Origin: Lindgomyces ingoldianus
Lineage: Eukaryota > Ascomycota > Dothideomycetes > Pleosporales > Lindgomycetaceae
Direction: 5' to 3'
Length of the DNA stretch: 64,000 nt
NCBI RefSeq assembly: GCF_010093535.1
Contig: NW_022985184.1
Coordinates: 1,019,993-1,083,992, forward strand
Part shown: positions 11,193 to 21,789 of the stretch, one piece after another
How positions within the stretch are numbered: position 1 is the stretch's first letter
Layout: each line of letters starts with the position of its first letter
Made by a program: the position numbers and the translations under genes
The notes under the pieces: model-generated
What the model was told of the DNA's origin: nothing
Databases searched by the model: none
Seen by the model: the letters and a program-made list of their open reading frames with translations, nothing else

Positions 11193-13431
11193 TCATCTTG
11201 CCTTGTCCCTTCTCCCTACTCTATCTGCTCCATGTCCGAGTCTCCTCTCCATCCCTGTTTCTTGAGCCACACCAATTTCACCGGACGTTGGTAGTGGCGA
11301 CGGCAGCCCCGCTCCAGGACCTGGCGATACTGCAGTGGGTGGCTGTATAAATATAGCTGGCCGAGAGATATGCTCGGCCGCATCCATTTCATAAATCGCT
11401 GGGTTCTGACCATCATGAGATGTTTCCCTTCCACCGGCTTCAGTCGGCAAACTCGACCCATCCATCTCAAATTTCCTCTCTGCGTCAGGAGCTTCCAAGA
11501 GTCCGAATTTGTGATGCCCAGGTAGTTCATGCCGGGCTCTTGAGTCCAGTTCTTCAAGCGGTCCATCCTTTTGCTGGTACGTAGCCCCAGCTGGCAGCGG
11601 GTCGAGAGATGTACTCGTGCCCTCTAGTTCAAAGCTTCTTCTGCCGCTCTGGTGGCGTCGACGTATGTACAAGATTAAGCCTAGGCAGATTCCAAGCACA
11701 AGGACCGCAATCCCGACTGCCATTCCCATGATTGCTCCCGTAGAAAGAACGCCTTTACCACTACTGCCACCGCCACCATTCCCAGTAAGAGGGTTTGATG
11801 AGTTGATTGAGGTGTCGTTTACGGAACGTATACCTACAATTTTGGCATTGTTGGTGTTGGAACCCCATGAGCATGGCCAAACAGAGAAGTTGGAGCGCTC
11901 ATAGTCCGCTATTAAGTAAGCTTCTTGGAGGAACGCGCGGCCCAAGGTGTATTGGGTTTCGTTTGCGGCACGCTTGAGAGGAAAATAATACGTTGTGGTG
12001 GAAGCGTGTGGCCACGAGATGTTGAGATCGAATGCGGAATAAGGTAGAGTTATGGAGACGGAGTTCTCGACAGATGTTGCAGGAAGCTGAGGCGCTAGTG
12101 TGATGGTGATACTGGGATTTAGTTTGGTGAGCGTGTTGTGTTGTGTTGTGTTTAGTGTGTATTGCTTAGAAGAAGCGTTCCAGGTCAAACCAAATGCGGA
12201 TTCGAAAGATGAACATACGGATTCTGGGAGCCACAGGTGCGGCACGGTCGAGTCGATGAAGGCGAATATGCCGTTTTTGAGGAGGGGGGTGCTGGAGCTT
12301 GAAGATGTGCTGTTGCTTGTCGTTATAGAGGCTATTCCGACAAGAATATCCCGTGATATGTCGGTGTAAAAGGGGAAGGTTAGATTAGAAGAAGTAGTTG
12401 AGGGAATGTCGAAGCGAGATTCGTCATAGCCGCCAATGACGAGTGAGCCGAAGACTTTATTCAGTCCTAGAAGGAAGTCAGACAAGTGTGTGGAATACGG
12501 GTGGATCTACGGATACGAGGTGAAGATCCGAGAGCAAGCTTCATCCAATTCTTTGGAGATTGGGAAAGGCAACTCGCACCTCATCTGAATTAAAGAGCGA
12601 GGAGCGCAAACACCCAGGATGTCATATGGAAACGACTTGTTACATGATTGGAAACTTACTGTATGGTGCACCGGCGGTATACGACCAAGATACACTCGGT
12701 ATATTATTCTGGTTCTTGAGCGCTTGGACAAAACCGACCTGAGGATTATTCAGAAACGTCGAAAAGTTCGTCGGCCTTGGATTCAGTCCTAACACACCCA
12801 ACCACGAGAAAGTGGTATCCCCAACCCCTGCCACAATTGAATGCTCGACAGATGGTCCACCAGAACCCGGCCATCCCAACGTCACGGAATCAAATCCGAA
12901 GTCGCCAAAGACATTGAATTCGAGGTTGCTTTCAACTCCCAGCTCGAAAATCGAATTCGGGACCCAGGTAAGCGAATTATTTGGATTGAAGGTTCCTCCG
13001 CGGCTATCTCTGCAATTGTTTGGTGCGTCGGATGGACAGCCTTGATCATAGATGACCCACGTCGAGGTTGAAGCTGTCGATGGTAGGATTCGCACATTCT
13101 GCGGTTTTTGGCCAACCTGAATTGTGAATGACGACCAGGTACCGTCATTTCCCTCCCAATATTGGGATACACTCAAGTTACTCAGTGAGACAGCCTATTG
13201 TGTGAGATGGATGGTACAATACCTAGCTACTATGGGGGCGGGAATCGTGGTATTCTGGCTTGCGCGCTCCACGAGAACAACTTGATTAACCTCGAAGTCA
13301 TCTTCCACTGTGTTCCTTTGCAACGGCTTTGCCTCCTCGCGAAACGCTCTATCTCTCATCAGGATCTCTAGTGTTCTCAGACAGATCAGATACCCGAGAA
13401 GCCCCAGGCCTTTGTGCCCGAAGGCTTTCAT
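11193..13431 (-). CDS. membrane-anchored pepsin-like protein, probably inactive
   Basis: An aspartic-protease (A1) fold protein with a C-terminal membrane anchor and cytoplasmic tail. Exons 13431-13223, 13180-12660 and 12466-11193 give 667 residues. Introns are 42 bp (13181-13222, very short) and 193 bp (12467-12659). Family landmarks include SQYWEGNDGTWSSFTIQVG, SWSYTAGAPY and LNKVFGSLVIGGYDESRF. The first catalytic motif is degenerate: the flap strand reads RILPSTASTSTWVI where active enzymes have D-T/S-G. The second reads FIDSTVPHLW with D315. Without the first Asp the enzyme should not cleave peptides. A transmembrane helix at about residues 485-511 is followed by RRRHQ and a long polar tail. 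Many N-glycosylation sequons mark the lumenal part. Start and first exon are less sure, since the N-terminus is a weak signal sequence. Confidence 0.8.
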
Positions 13432-14183
13432 ATTTGAGGAAAGACACTCGAACGCATCTAGAGGTTATCCTTCAAGAAGACGGAGAGGAGGAAAGAGAAG
13501 TCCAGTAGACTTCAACGCCAAGATCTGGTTCGCAGACATCGGCAGCACCGTTTCCGGCAGGATGGTGCAAGCCGCGCAAGAAGAATGAATGTCATCAGCA
13601 GACTCCTTACCAAATGAGCTGAGCCTAACGGCGAGCCTATGGTCGATCGTACATAGCGCCAGCGTCCAGGAAGGCTTCTTGGAAGTGCAATGAAAGGGGA
13701 TGTGGGCTTAAGAAAGAAAAGAGCTGGGACTCCAAAACCCAGCTAAACCCTTGTCATTTCAGATGCAAGGGCGATCGAAGAAATTGAATTGTTGCTCAGT
13801 AAGCGACAGCCCATGCAGATGGCTGTTGAGTGTCGGTTTGGAACAGGGAAATGCTGTGTGTACGAAAAGCGGCAAGTGCTTCCTAATCACCCGCCAAGAC
13901 GGACGTGTTCCCAATCCGGTCTCAGTTAACAAAAATCCCTCCACAAACCTCAGCCGCCTCCCCAGGACATCATTCTGTCCAGTCCGATAGTCTCATGGCC
14001 ATCAGCCCCAACGCCAATCAAATGAATCAGTGCGTACTTGCATACTAATAACAGCGGGTGTTTCCGCAGAGTGTGTTCTATGTTCCTAGCAAACGGGCTC
14101 CCGAAGTCCTTCTTTATTATCCCAACTATGACCCGCAAACCAGGCTTCCGACTCTCTATTCCTGGCACGGATGAGAGGACGAC
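13432..14183. other. divergent promoter region
   Basis: About 750 bp between the minus-strand pepsin-like gene (start 13431) and the plus-strand GPI-protein gene (start 14184). Both genes are transcribed away from it, so it should hold both promoters. I see no gene and no clear repeated motif. Confidence 0.5.
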
Positions 14184-17098
14184 ATGCCCTTAATGGTGAA
14201 TACCGCTCACTTTGTTTCCTTTGTTGGTGTTTTGCTGTCGTCGTTCAGTGACGGTCACAGAATACCCCAGAATGGGAACTTTGCAAGGCAGGGTGAGTGC
14301 GAGCCCAAGCAATCTTGTCTCATGTGCACTGTCTATTGTTTGGTCACCTTCCAAGGATCGCTTATTGCTATGCACTCGAAGTGCTAACCTCGTGGGAGAC
14401 AGCCGTTTTAAACTCGTCTTTCGCTAGCAGAACCATTTTCTCAACTCCCACGGGCATGACTAGCATACCTACCATCACATCATCTACCTCTCTCACCACA
14501 ACATCCTCTCCAAGCCCCTCAGGATATGGAACATGTCCTACCATCTATCTACCCGGTCACCCTGTGTCATATGCCACTTTCACGCGGGCATGTGAAGGGG
14601 CGCAGTCCAGTGTACTTGACAGCAATTACTATGACTACACTGACCGCTGCCTCGGAGATTGGTGTGATGCTGTGTGGTCGAGTGCAATTCAAAGTTATAT
14701 AGATGCCAACATTACTCAATCGACTACGTCAACTCGTACATGGTTTCAAGGCTACTATGGGACAGGAAGTCTTTCAACTGTCATAACGGGGCAAAGTTAT
14801 TGGACGTCTACATACACATGTACATTCTTCACCTTACCCTGAACTCTGTTGGGGGCGCTACTGATTTTAATAGACGTCCAAAACCCTTTTCGAGCCGTTA
14901 AGCCAACATCACCATGCTGTCATAAGTGCACGATTAGTGCGCAGACTATTCAGCTGTTCTTTTGGCCAAGCTCAGCTGCAGCCCCACCCCCTACAGTAAC
15001 AGGTTTGCCAGCCGATGCAACCGCGGCTGTGACCGGGGTTCCTGTCAACGGTTCCGGGAGTTATGTAGATGACACTGGTTTCACCTTGTAAGCAACCCAC
15101 TTTCAGTACAACGCGGACCTGATATATGCGCTACAGTATATCCCCAAGTGTCTACCTCGGATTTACTTCCCTTGGAGCACATGACCGCTGTGGCCCTGTT
15201 GGAGAGGTAAGTCTCTCTAGAATATTCGATGAAGGAGAATTTGATATGGGAACACGCCCTGCATACGCCTCGCGGTCAATATTTCAATTATTGCAAAAAA
15301 CTGAAACATAACTGCCCAGTTCAACCCCTCCTAGCTCATCATTTGCTTATACATCACAGGCGCTCTATAACACAACACTAGCATTCGACCCTCGTGAAAT
15401 TAGTAGCATCCTCCCATACACGACCACTGCCACCTGCATCGTTACTGTACCCTTATCTCAAGGTGGTTATACCATTACAGTGTGGGAGAACTCAATGCCT
15501 AACCCTCAGCCCTTGACTTATTCGGATGTGGCTCAAAACTGTTCATCAATTGACGGCTACTACTACTTCAGTAAAAATCCATTCTACAACAGCGCTGGGG
15601 GTAAGTGGTCTCGATAAATTGGGTATATGTGAAGTCTCCTAACGCGAGTATAGACCCTTGTCATCCTGTAGTCGCCATCCCCACTCGAGTGCAGCAGTTA
15701 CAGCCTGCCTGGAGCTCCTGTGGCGCAGATTATTATGGCGGTTTCTATGACCCCCCCAAGACGCTTCAGCAGGGACCGGTTCTAGTACCCACGGCTGAGC
15801 CCGGCCAAGGGAATCCTACTGTCGTCCCCTCTACTTCAGTGCCCGCTCTCCCAGAAAACGCCCCAACGCGAGGGCCTGATCCTCCAGTATCCAGTTTTGC
15901 TGACTCAGGAAACCTGCCTCCAGCCTCAAGTGCAGTCGATCCAGGGAACCAACCTCCGCCCGCATCTCAAACGCAGAAGCCAGCTCCCCCGATGTCCCAG
16001 CCTGAGCAACCCCCTCAAGCATCAAGTGCTAGAGACCAGGAACAGCCGGTTCTACCGCCTCCAGGATCTTCCACTACAATTGTCATAGCCCCACCTTCTT
16101 CAGAGCAGTCAAATGGCAATCCCCAACAGCCTTCTGCAGCTCCTGTCATCACCCTTGGTCCTGCCCCTGGTTTGAGCAACCCAGGCCAAGTCATAACACT
16201 GCTCCCGACAGTTGTCCCCACAAGCCCAAGCAGCCCCTCGAATTCCAATCAGCTAAACAACCCCTCCGGACCAGTAATTATCATTGGCACGCAGACTGTT
16301 GGCCCTGGGCAGGCTATTACCGTTGGGGGTACGACATCCACATTGCCAAACGGCCAGACCACCGTCATCAGTGGAACACAGATTTTCCTTGTTCCCGGCG
16401 CGTCGCAAGTCATTGTAGGCGGCAGCTCGACTATCAATCTTCCCCCAGCCCAACTGACCAAACCTCCCGCCGTAGTGACTTTGGACGGCTCAACCTTCAC
16501 CGCCAATTCCGTAAGCCAAATCATTATTGGATCGCAAACATTAACACCTGGAGGTATTATTACAATCGGGGGGATCACTTCAACCCTCATAGATGGCAGC
16601 ACAACCATCACTGGCGGCACGATTATCAGTCTCGCGCCTGGGGCCACTGAAATCGTGGTTGGTGGCACCACAATCCAGTTGACTGCAGGACCTCATGCAA
16701 CATCTGGACCACTGGTAATTACACTAGACAGGACGACGTTGACGGCGGATTCTCTTACCCAGTTCGTGTTTGGCAGTTCAACGCTTAGCATGGGCGGTCC
16801 AGCGCTCACAATAAGTGGCACAACATACAGTTTGACAACGAATGTGCAAGGGAGTACTGTTTTGATCGCTGGCACAGCCGGTGCATCGACTCTAGCTCCT
16901 GCGCGTGCGACGACGGCCGCGGCGTCTATGTCCATTGGCTCGACGAGAGTGAGCATTGGGAGCCAGGGCAGTGCAAGAGGGTCTGCAACTCTTGCAGCAC
17001 CCCATGCATCGAATACCGGTGCGGCGGGGACATTCAAGTCACATAATGAGTGGGTATGGAGTGTGCTTCTCGGTTTTGCAATGACTCACATACTATAA
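14184..17098 (+). CDS. secreted, GPI-anchored cell-wall/surface repeat protein
   Basis: Six exons (14184-14292, 14403-14819, 14874-15087, 15137-15206, 15360-15600, 15654-17098) join in phase into 831 residues. Introns are 110, 54, 49, 153 and 53 bp, most with clear branch sites (GTGCTAACC, CTACTGATT, TCCTAACGC). The 54-bp intron removes an otherwise in-frame TGA. The N-terminus is signal-peptide-like (VSFVGVLLSSF). A Cys-containing ectodomain follows (SPCCHKCTISAQTIQLFFWP; VYLGFTSLGAHDRCGPVG), then a Pro/Ser-rich stalk (about 390-520) and three diverged 60-75-residue repeats (about 555-760) with pattern VITLDG..TANS..QIIIGSQTLTPGG. The hydrophobic C-terminus after a small-residue stretch suggests GPI attachment. 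The role is unknown; it resembles fungal surface glycoproteins of no assigned function. The exon 1 to exon 2 join is the least certain. Confidence 0.8.
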
Positions 17099-17186
17099 AA
17101 GCAAAATAAAGTTTAGCCGCATGGGTGGAAAAGGGTTGTTGGAATCTAGTGATAATGTACAATGCCATGTGAATATGAAAATTGTC

Positions 17187-17824
17187 TTACCGGACCAGAG
17201 GTCCCTTTCGACCATTACACTCACCAACATCCAGGGCAACCAGAAAGCGGCTGACGCAATTGTAGACAGCGATTGTGGCTGTAATCTCCACGACTTCGCG
17301 ATCTGAAAAGCTCGCCTTTAGTCTGTCAGACACGGCATCCGAAACAGTTACATGGCATGTCATGTCATCTGTATATAATACGACTGCCCTGTGTTTCTCG
17401 TCCAAGATATGTAGGCGGCCCTCATGTGGCGGGGAGCGTAGTAGCATTCAACATGCTCCTCCCGAATCTCTAGGCATGCTCGGAGGAGGGGTGCGTGATG
17501 TTCCCACTCAAACCAGGCCTCGTTCAAGACAGCAACACGACATATAGCGGTCTCGCGGATCGAGGTGGAGAGTGTTGTCCTCGTTCGAATCGCGCCGAGG
17601 AAAGAGTTCCTGCCGATGGTATGTGCACCAGAACACCTGTTGGGCTCGGATGTTGGAGAACCTAGAGAAGCTCACCAACCATCGGCGACTGGGGGAGAGT
17701 GGAGAAGCGCAAGATCCAGCTCGAGCAGGCCTGCGTCGCCGCGCCGGTCCCTCACACGTTCAATAATGGCGCGGTCCTGCTCGTTGGAGGGCGTCGGAGG
17801 GTTGGGGACGTAGGGCAGACGCAT
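17187..17824 (-). pseudogene. carboxymuconolactone decarboxylase-family gene with frameshift
   Basis: AhpD/CMD-like alpha-helical protein; fungal members are uncharacterised decarboxylase or peroxidase-like proteins. Exon 1 (17824-17676) begins with the family's usual MRLPYVPNPPT and runs to DLALLHSPPVADGW. A 66-bp GT-AG intron (17610-17675) joins to NSFLGAIRTRTTL, then RETAICRVAVLNEAWFEWEH. Near 17445-17455 the frame breaks: the conserved continuation LDEKHRAVVLYTDDMT through EVVEITATIAVYNCVSRFL to the stop at 17187 lies in another frame. No acceptable intron explains the change (GT to AG would be about 32 bp). It is either a one-base indel in the genome or a sequencing error; reading on in the first frame meets a stop near 17359. 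An upstream in-frame ATG at 17983 would add 53 residues. It is divergent from bmt6, sharing a 269-bp promoter region. Confidence 0.72.
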
Positions 17825-18093
17825 TTTAGACGCGAGATGACCTACTGCTGGTTTCTCTTTGATAGCTTGCAATTTGCAGTTGATGTTAGATGAAACCCTA
17901 ATTGCAGCCGATTTGCAATAACGAGGAATTCGGCGATGGCTCCCTCTGTTGGTGCTCTGCATCGCTTGAGTGGTCGTCGACATCGAGCCGAGGCCGGAGC
18001 GGGGTGGTCTGATTAAGCAAATCGCTTTTCTCCCTCCGGGCCACAGTGCCTACGCCCTCAGGTCCCATCCATAGATTGCAACCTTAGGACAAT

Positions 18094-19170
18094 ATGGTAC
18101 CCCCAAAAGGTAAACACAACAGGAGAGAGAAGCCAGCGACCTCCAAAAAAGTTACATCACTTCGAGCAGGACCCATCCAAGAGCCCGTCACCAGGTCATT
18201 GATGCCTGAGGAACTTCAACAATTACTTCTCAATGTCTTCAAAAATGCTTTCGCCGATCGGCTAGAGGCAGACATCCACCCCTTGCTCCAGGAGGTGAAA
18301 ACTCACTTGTACAATCGAGACTTCTTGACTGCCTTTGGCCGGCAAGACTACCTTGATGCATATGCCGCGAGATGGAGTCCTTCCCGAGCGTTGGGTTATC
18401 TGCAGGTTATGACCGAGTCAAAGGAACAAATACTCCCTACGGTTCATGATGTGAACAAGAGCGATAACCTTGCGACGAGAATTGTTTGTCTTGGTGGAGG
18501 AGCTGGGGCCGAAATCGTGGCTCTTGGAGGCTTCATCAGCACACTCGCCCAACCCAAGCCCACCGGAGAGCAACAACAAACCCGATTCGAGGTTGTGGCC
18601 ATTGACATAGCAAACTGGTCTGCGATTGTGGGCAAGCTACTCCAGAACCTCACTTCGCCACCTCCACTATCCAAGCATGCCTCTGCTACCGCAAAAGCAG
18701 CAAATACTGCTTTAGTCAACTCAGAGCAGCTTCAAGTAAAATTTCACCAACACGACATCCTACACGTCGATTTCTCAGACCTCATGCCGTTACTCCAAGG
18801 TGCTCATGTCATCACAATCATGTTCACTCTCAACGAGCTCTATGCAACCTCCTTGTCCCTAACCCAAAAGTTACTGTTGAACCTCACATCTTATCTTGAA
18901 GATGGCGCCCTTCTTTTAGTCGTAGACAGCCCCGGGAGCTACTCCACTGTCTCGCTCAATGGCACTGAAAAGAACTACCCCATGCAATGGCTCCTCGATT
19001 ATACACTCCTTCGTCAGGACCATAGAGATGAAGCTCCTGCCTGGACGAAAGTCACTGAGGACGGGTCGAAGTGGTTTCGTCTATCGCATTCTTTAGCATA
19101 CCCTATCGAGCTTGAGAATATGCGATATCAACTGCATCTCTACAAGCGAAGGAGACTTTCAACGGGCTGA
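18094..19170 (+). CDS. bmt6: Bmt6-like 25S rRNA (uridine-N3) methyltransferase
   Basis: SAM-dependent methyltransferase of the Bmt6 family, which in yeast makes m3U2843 in 25S rRNA. It should act in the nucleolus during large-subunit assembly. The intronless frame has 358 residues and starts at a true ATG followed by a basic tail (KGKHNRREKPATSKK), as expected for an RNA-binding nucleolar protein. Motif I is RIVCLGGGAGAEIVALGG (residues 129-146). The acidic end of strand 2 is VVAIDIANW (D171). HDILHVDFSDL and the motif-IV region ITIMFTLNELYA follow. A late DYTLL...WTKVTEDGSKWFRLS segment is typical of the family. The assignment rests on whole-length pattern, not on a search. Confidence 0.86.
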   Translation: MVPPKGKHNRREKPATSKKVTSLRAGPIQEPVTRSLMPEELQQLLLNVFKNAFADRLEADIHPLLQEVKTHLYNRDFLTAFGRQDYLDAYAARWSPSRALGYLQVMTESKEQILPTVHDVNKSDNLATRIVCLGGGAGAEIVALGGFISTLAQPKPTGEQQQTRFEVVAIDIANWSAIVGKLLQNLTSPPPLSKHASATAKAANTALVNSEQLQVKFHQHDILHVDFSDLMPLLQGAHVITIMFTLNELYATSLSLTQKLLLNLTSYLEDGALLLVVDSPGSYSTVSLNGTEKNYPMQWLLDYTLLRQDHRDEAPAWTKVTEDGSKWFRLSHSLAYPIELENMRYQLHLYKRRRLSTG

Positions 19171-20406
19171 AACTACTTGTTCTCTTTCCACTGACTTTGG
19201 CTGGCCACACTCAGGAATATCCGCCTTTTCTGGGGACTTTGGCCACCAACTAAGACATCTGGCCCTGAAATTTTTATAAATTGCAACATTGGTGCTACTG
19301 CCTATTACAACGAATGGTAACTAAGCCTTCGTCCGAGTCTCACGGTGGAATTTATGTCCTGCAGAAGCCTATGAATGACGCTTAGCGTGGACCTGAGCAT
19401 AGAGATGTTCATCTAGAAAGGCTTGGTGCCTGACACCTGGCTAGAAGGGCCGTACTACAAGTGGGAGTATTTGTACTACTCAACGTCCACAGAATTAGTT
19501 GCTTCCCAACGGCAACGAAGACCAGTAAACGCAAGCACGTGGCACATAATCAGCTCCTCTAGTATCTTGAGCAACTCCGACATCAATCAATAGCAATTCT
19601 CTAGTTCCTGACCCCATCCCTAGTCATCATTCGGCGAACCCTCGGGGACGGCGGCTATGAGCGTGTCTCTAATTCCCATCGATTTGACAGCTCTTGAGCT
19701 CTCCTCTAGCCCTAAATTACGAGGACAGTAGAAAGAATAATATTGCGTTATGCGTTTGAATGCAAGTTTGCACCTGACATGAATACAATTAAAACCGTAG
19801 AATAACTACTTGTAATTTCAGCTGTTCACGCTCGAGGCAGATGAAATGACTTCGCCTATGCTGTTCTAGCAATGAATATTTTGACAGCCTTCGCCTTGGG
19901 AATGAGAGATAGAGCTGTGATCCAACAAATTATAAAACAAAAATTACTCTTGTCCTCTCTCCCTAGCCTTCTAGGAAGTTACAGATAAACACTGGAGCAA
20001 GCAAGAAAGCTTAATGGCGGTTGCAAGAAGCACTTGTGCCACAAATTTTGTCTATACGCCCTGAGAGTATATAGACGTTCTGTGCAGCTTATGGGAGCAC
20101 CAGAGGCATGATGAACTAGATTGATTGCTAGAGGAGGGTAACTACGGGTTTATATAGTACTAGGTGAGCCTGTCATGTGAACTATAGCTACCACAAGCTT
20201 AGGCAGCAGCAGGTGAAAATAGTGTCAGGTGACTAGAGCATTGAGAGCTCTGTAACTGCAAACACGTTCCAATCTCTAGAAAATTCGCGCGATATGCCCT
20301 TTTCATTAACTAGACTCATGGTTTGGAAGGCATGAAACCCACCGCCCTTCTTGAAGATGTTAGAAATGCAGATTTATCTAAACTTTAATCTATGCTTCTA
20401 GACTTA
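19171..20406. other. transition from gene-rich to AT-rich DNA
   Basis: No gene is visible. Composition drifts toward AT across this stretch, but the TA-saturated RIP pattern begins only after the first transposon terminus near 20407. It marks the shore of the isochore. Confidence 0.5.
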
Positions 20407-20997
20407 ACGTACTTCACAGGCGAGTTGCTTACACAATGTAAGGCCGAGATGGCGCTTACGTGCGACAGGTATATATACTATTCTGCACCCGAAAATCAAC
20501 GTTGGTTGATTATTCGTACCTTTTGGTTGTATTGGCGGAGTGGTGCGGAGCCCCGTCCTTACACACACCTGAGTCGCTCACTTTTGCCAAGACCACACCC
20601 TGACAAACTCTATTTGGCCAATAACAACCCGCTCTAACACTATATAGTATAGTACAGCCTAGAATATTATTTAGATACTACTTCTGCTTCTTGCTTACAC
20701 ATTTGCGTGTTATGCCTAGTCTAATTACACTATCTGCAGCGCCTTTAGAATAGCTTACCTACTTTAGCTTATACTTACTTCTTTACTTTTTTTCTATTAC
20801 TGTACGCTTTAAACTTTTTTAGAGCTATTAAACATAAGCTTTTTTAAATTATTAAAGTTTTTTTTACTTTAATCTACCTTTTTTTAATATAATTTATGTT
20901 ATGTAGTAGCTTTATTAGCTACTTAAAGCTTAGTAATTTTTAATATTTTTATTTTTATAAGTATTAATTATAATTTAAGTTTTAAAGTATTACTTAA
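20407..20997 (-). mobile_element. Fot1-like (pogo/Tc1-mariner) element F1, one end only
   Basis: Begins at the terminus ACGTAC after a TA dinucleotide, with the shared subterminal GGCGAGTTGCTTACACA. The body matches the transposase C-terminal end of the complete copies F4-F6, so coding runs on the minus strand. It is cut at 20998 by the LTR of TE-D. The far end is not found in the window. A small 127-bp sequence interrupts its terminal inverted repeat at 20436-20562. Confidence 0.8.
20436..20562. mobile_element. 127-bp insertion inside the F1 terminal repeat
   Basis: Relative to every other Fot1-like end here, 127 bp of moderately GC-containing DNA splits the terminal repeat after GCTTACACA. 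Its ends are nearly inverted (TGTAAGGCC left, GTCCTTACA right) and ACACA occurs on both sides, as if duplicated. It looks unRIPed, unlike its host. It could be a tiny MITE; only one copy is present, so the family is unknown. Confidence 0.5.
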
Positions 20998-21276
20998 TGT
21001 AACAGTGCTGCTTGTTAAGCTCCGCTGCTAGTCACATAATCTCGCTAAGGGTTAAGCAAGCGCGCTAGCGCCTTGGCGCTGCGCAAGCTTTTCTCTCGCG
21101 AAAACTCTTCGCCTCCTTCACTCCCCATCCTAGTTTAGCTGAAAAAGAGCCGACCTACTCTACCTTGCTTCCCTAGCTCTATACAGTAGTAGAGATAGTG
21201 CTTGTTATTACATTAAACTAGAATTAATCCTATTTTAGCTAGAGGACAGCAACATAATATTAGAGTTAAACTAAGC

Positions 21277-21402
21277 AATTAGCCTGTATGCTTAATTTGC
21301 TAACAACTACCTACTAAGTAATTAGCTTATGTGCTTAATTTGCTAACAACTACTTACTAAGTAATTAGCCTATAAGCTTAATTTACTAACAACTACTGTA
21401 AA
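21277..21402. repeat. 43-bp tandem repeat, about 2.7 copies
   Basis: The unit AATTAGCCTGTATGCTTAAT... followed by TTGCTAACAACTACCTACTA recurs with a few substitutions, in the untranslated leader of TE-D. Confidence 0.85.
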
Positions 21403-21661
21403 ACTCTAGTTAGGCTAGATACCCTAACACCTTTTAAAGAGCCCTGCGCTAAGCAAGACACTGCAGCTAAATTAACTATAGAGAAGGGCCTACATTACCT
21501 GTACAACAGAAGAGAGCTTAGAGCTCTATTATACTAATTACTCTAGAAGAGATTACCTTGCTAGATCCTACAGGCCTAGAGACAGTAGGCCTACTAACTA
21601 ATTAGCTGCACTGCTAGCAGCACTACTGCTCTATCTGCTTCACTTTTTTAGAACCTAAAGC

Positions 21662-21789
21662 AGCATTACTAATTAATTAGCTACACTGCTAGTAGCATTA
21701 CTAATTAATTAGCTGCACTACTAGCAGCATTACTAACTAGTTAGCTGCACTACTAGCAGCATTATTAATTAATTAGCTGCACTGCTAGC
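21662..21789. repeat. 32-bp tandem repeat, 4 copies
   Basis: Four consecutive 32-bp units begin AGCATTACTAATTAATTAGC and continue TGCACTGCTAGC, each differing by a few transitions. A fifth partial copy occurs near 21597-21625. There are no spacers, so it is not a CRISPR. Confidence 0.88.

Noticed and set aside
17440..17480. A second intron to explain the CMD frame change
   Set aside because: The only GT-AG pair that fits would be about 32 bp, without a branch site, below the usable size for fungal introns.
20392..20637. 81-codon plus frame at the isochore edge
   Set aside because: It spans a transposon terminus and the small insertion within it; it is not a gene.
21662..21789. Regular 32-bp repeats as a possible CRISPR array
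   Set aside because: The units are directly adjacent with no unique spacers, in a fungal retroelement leader.
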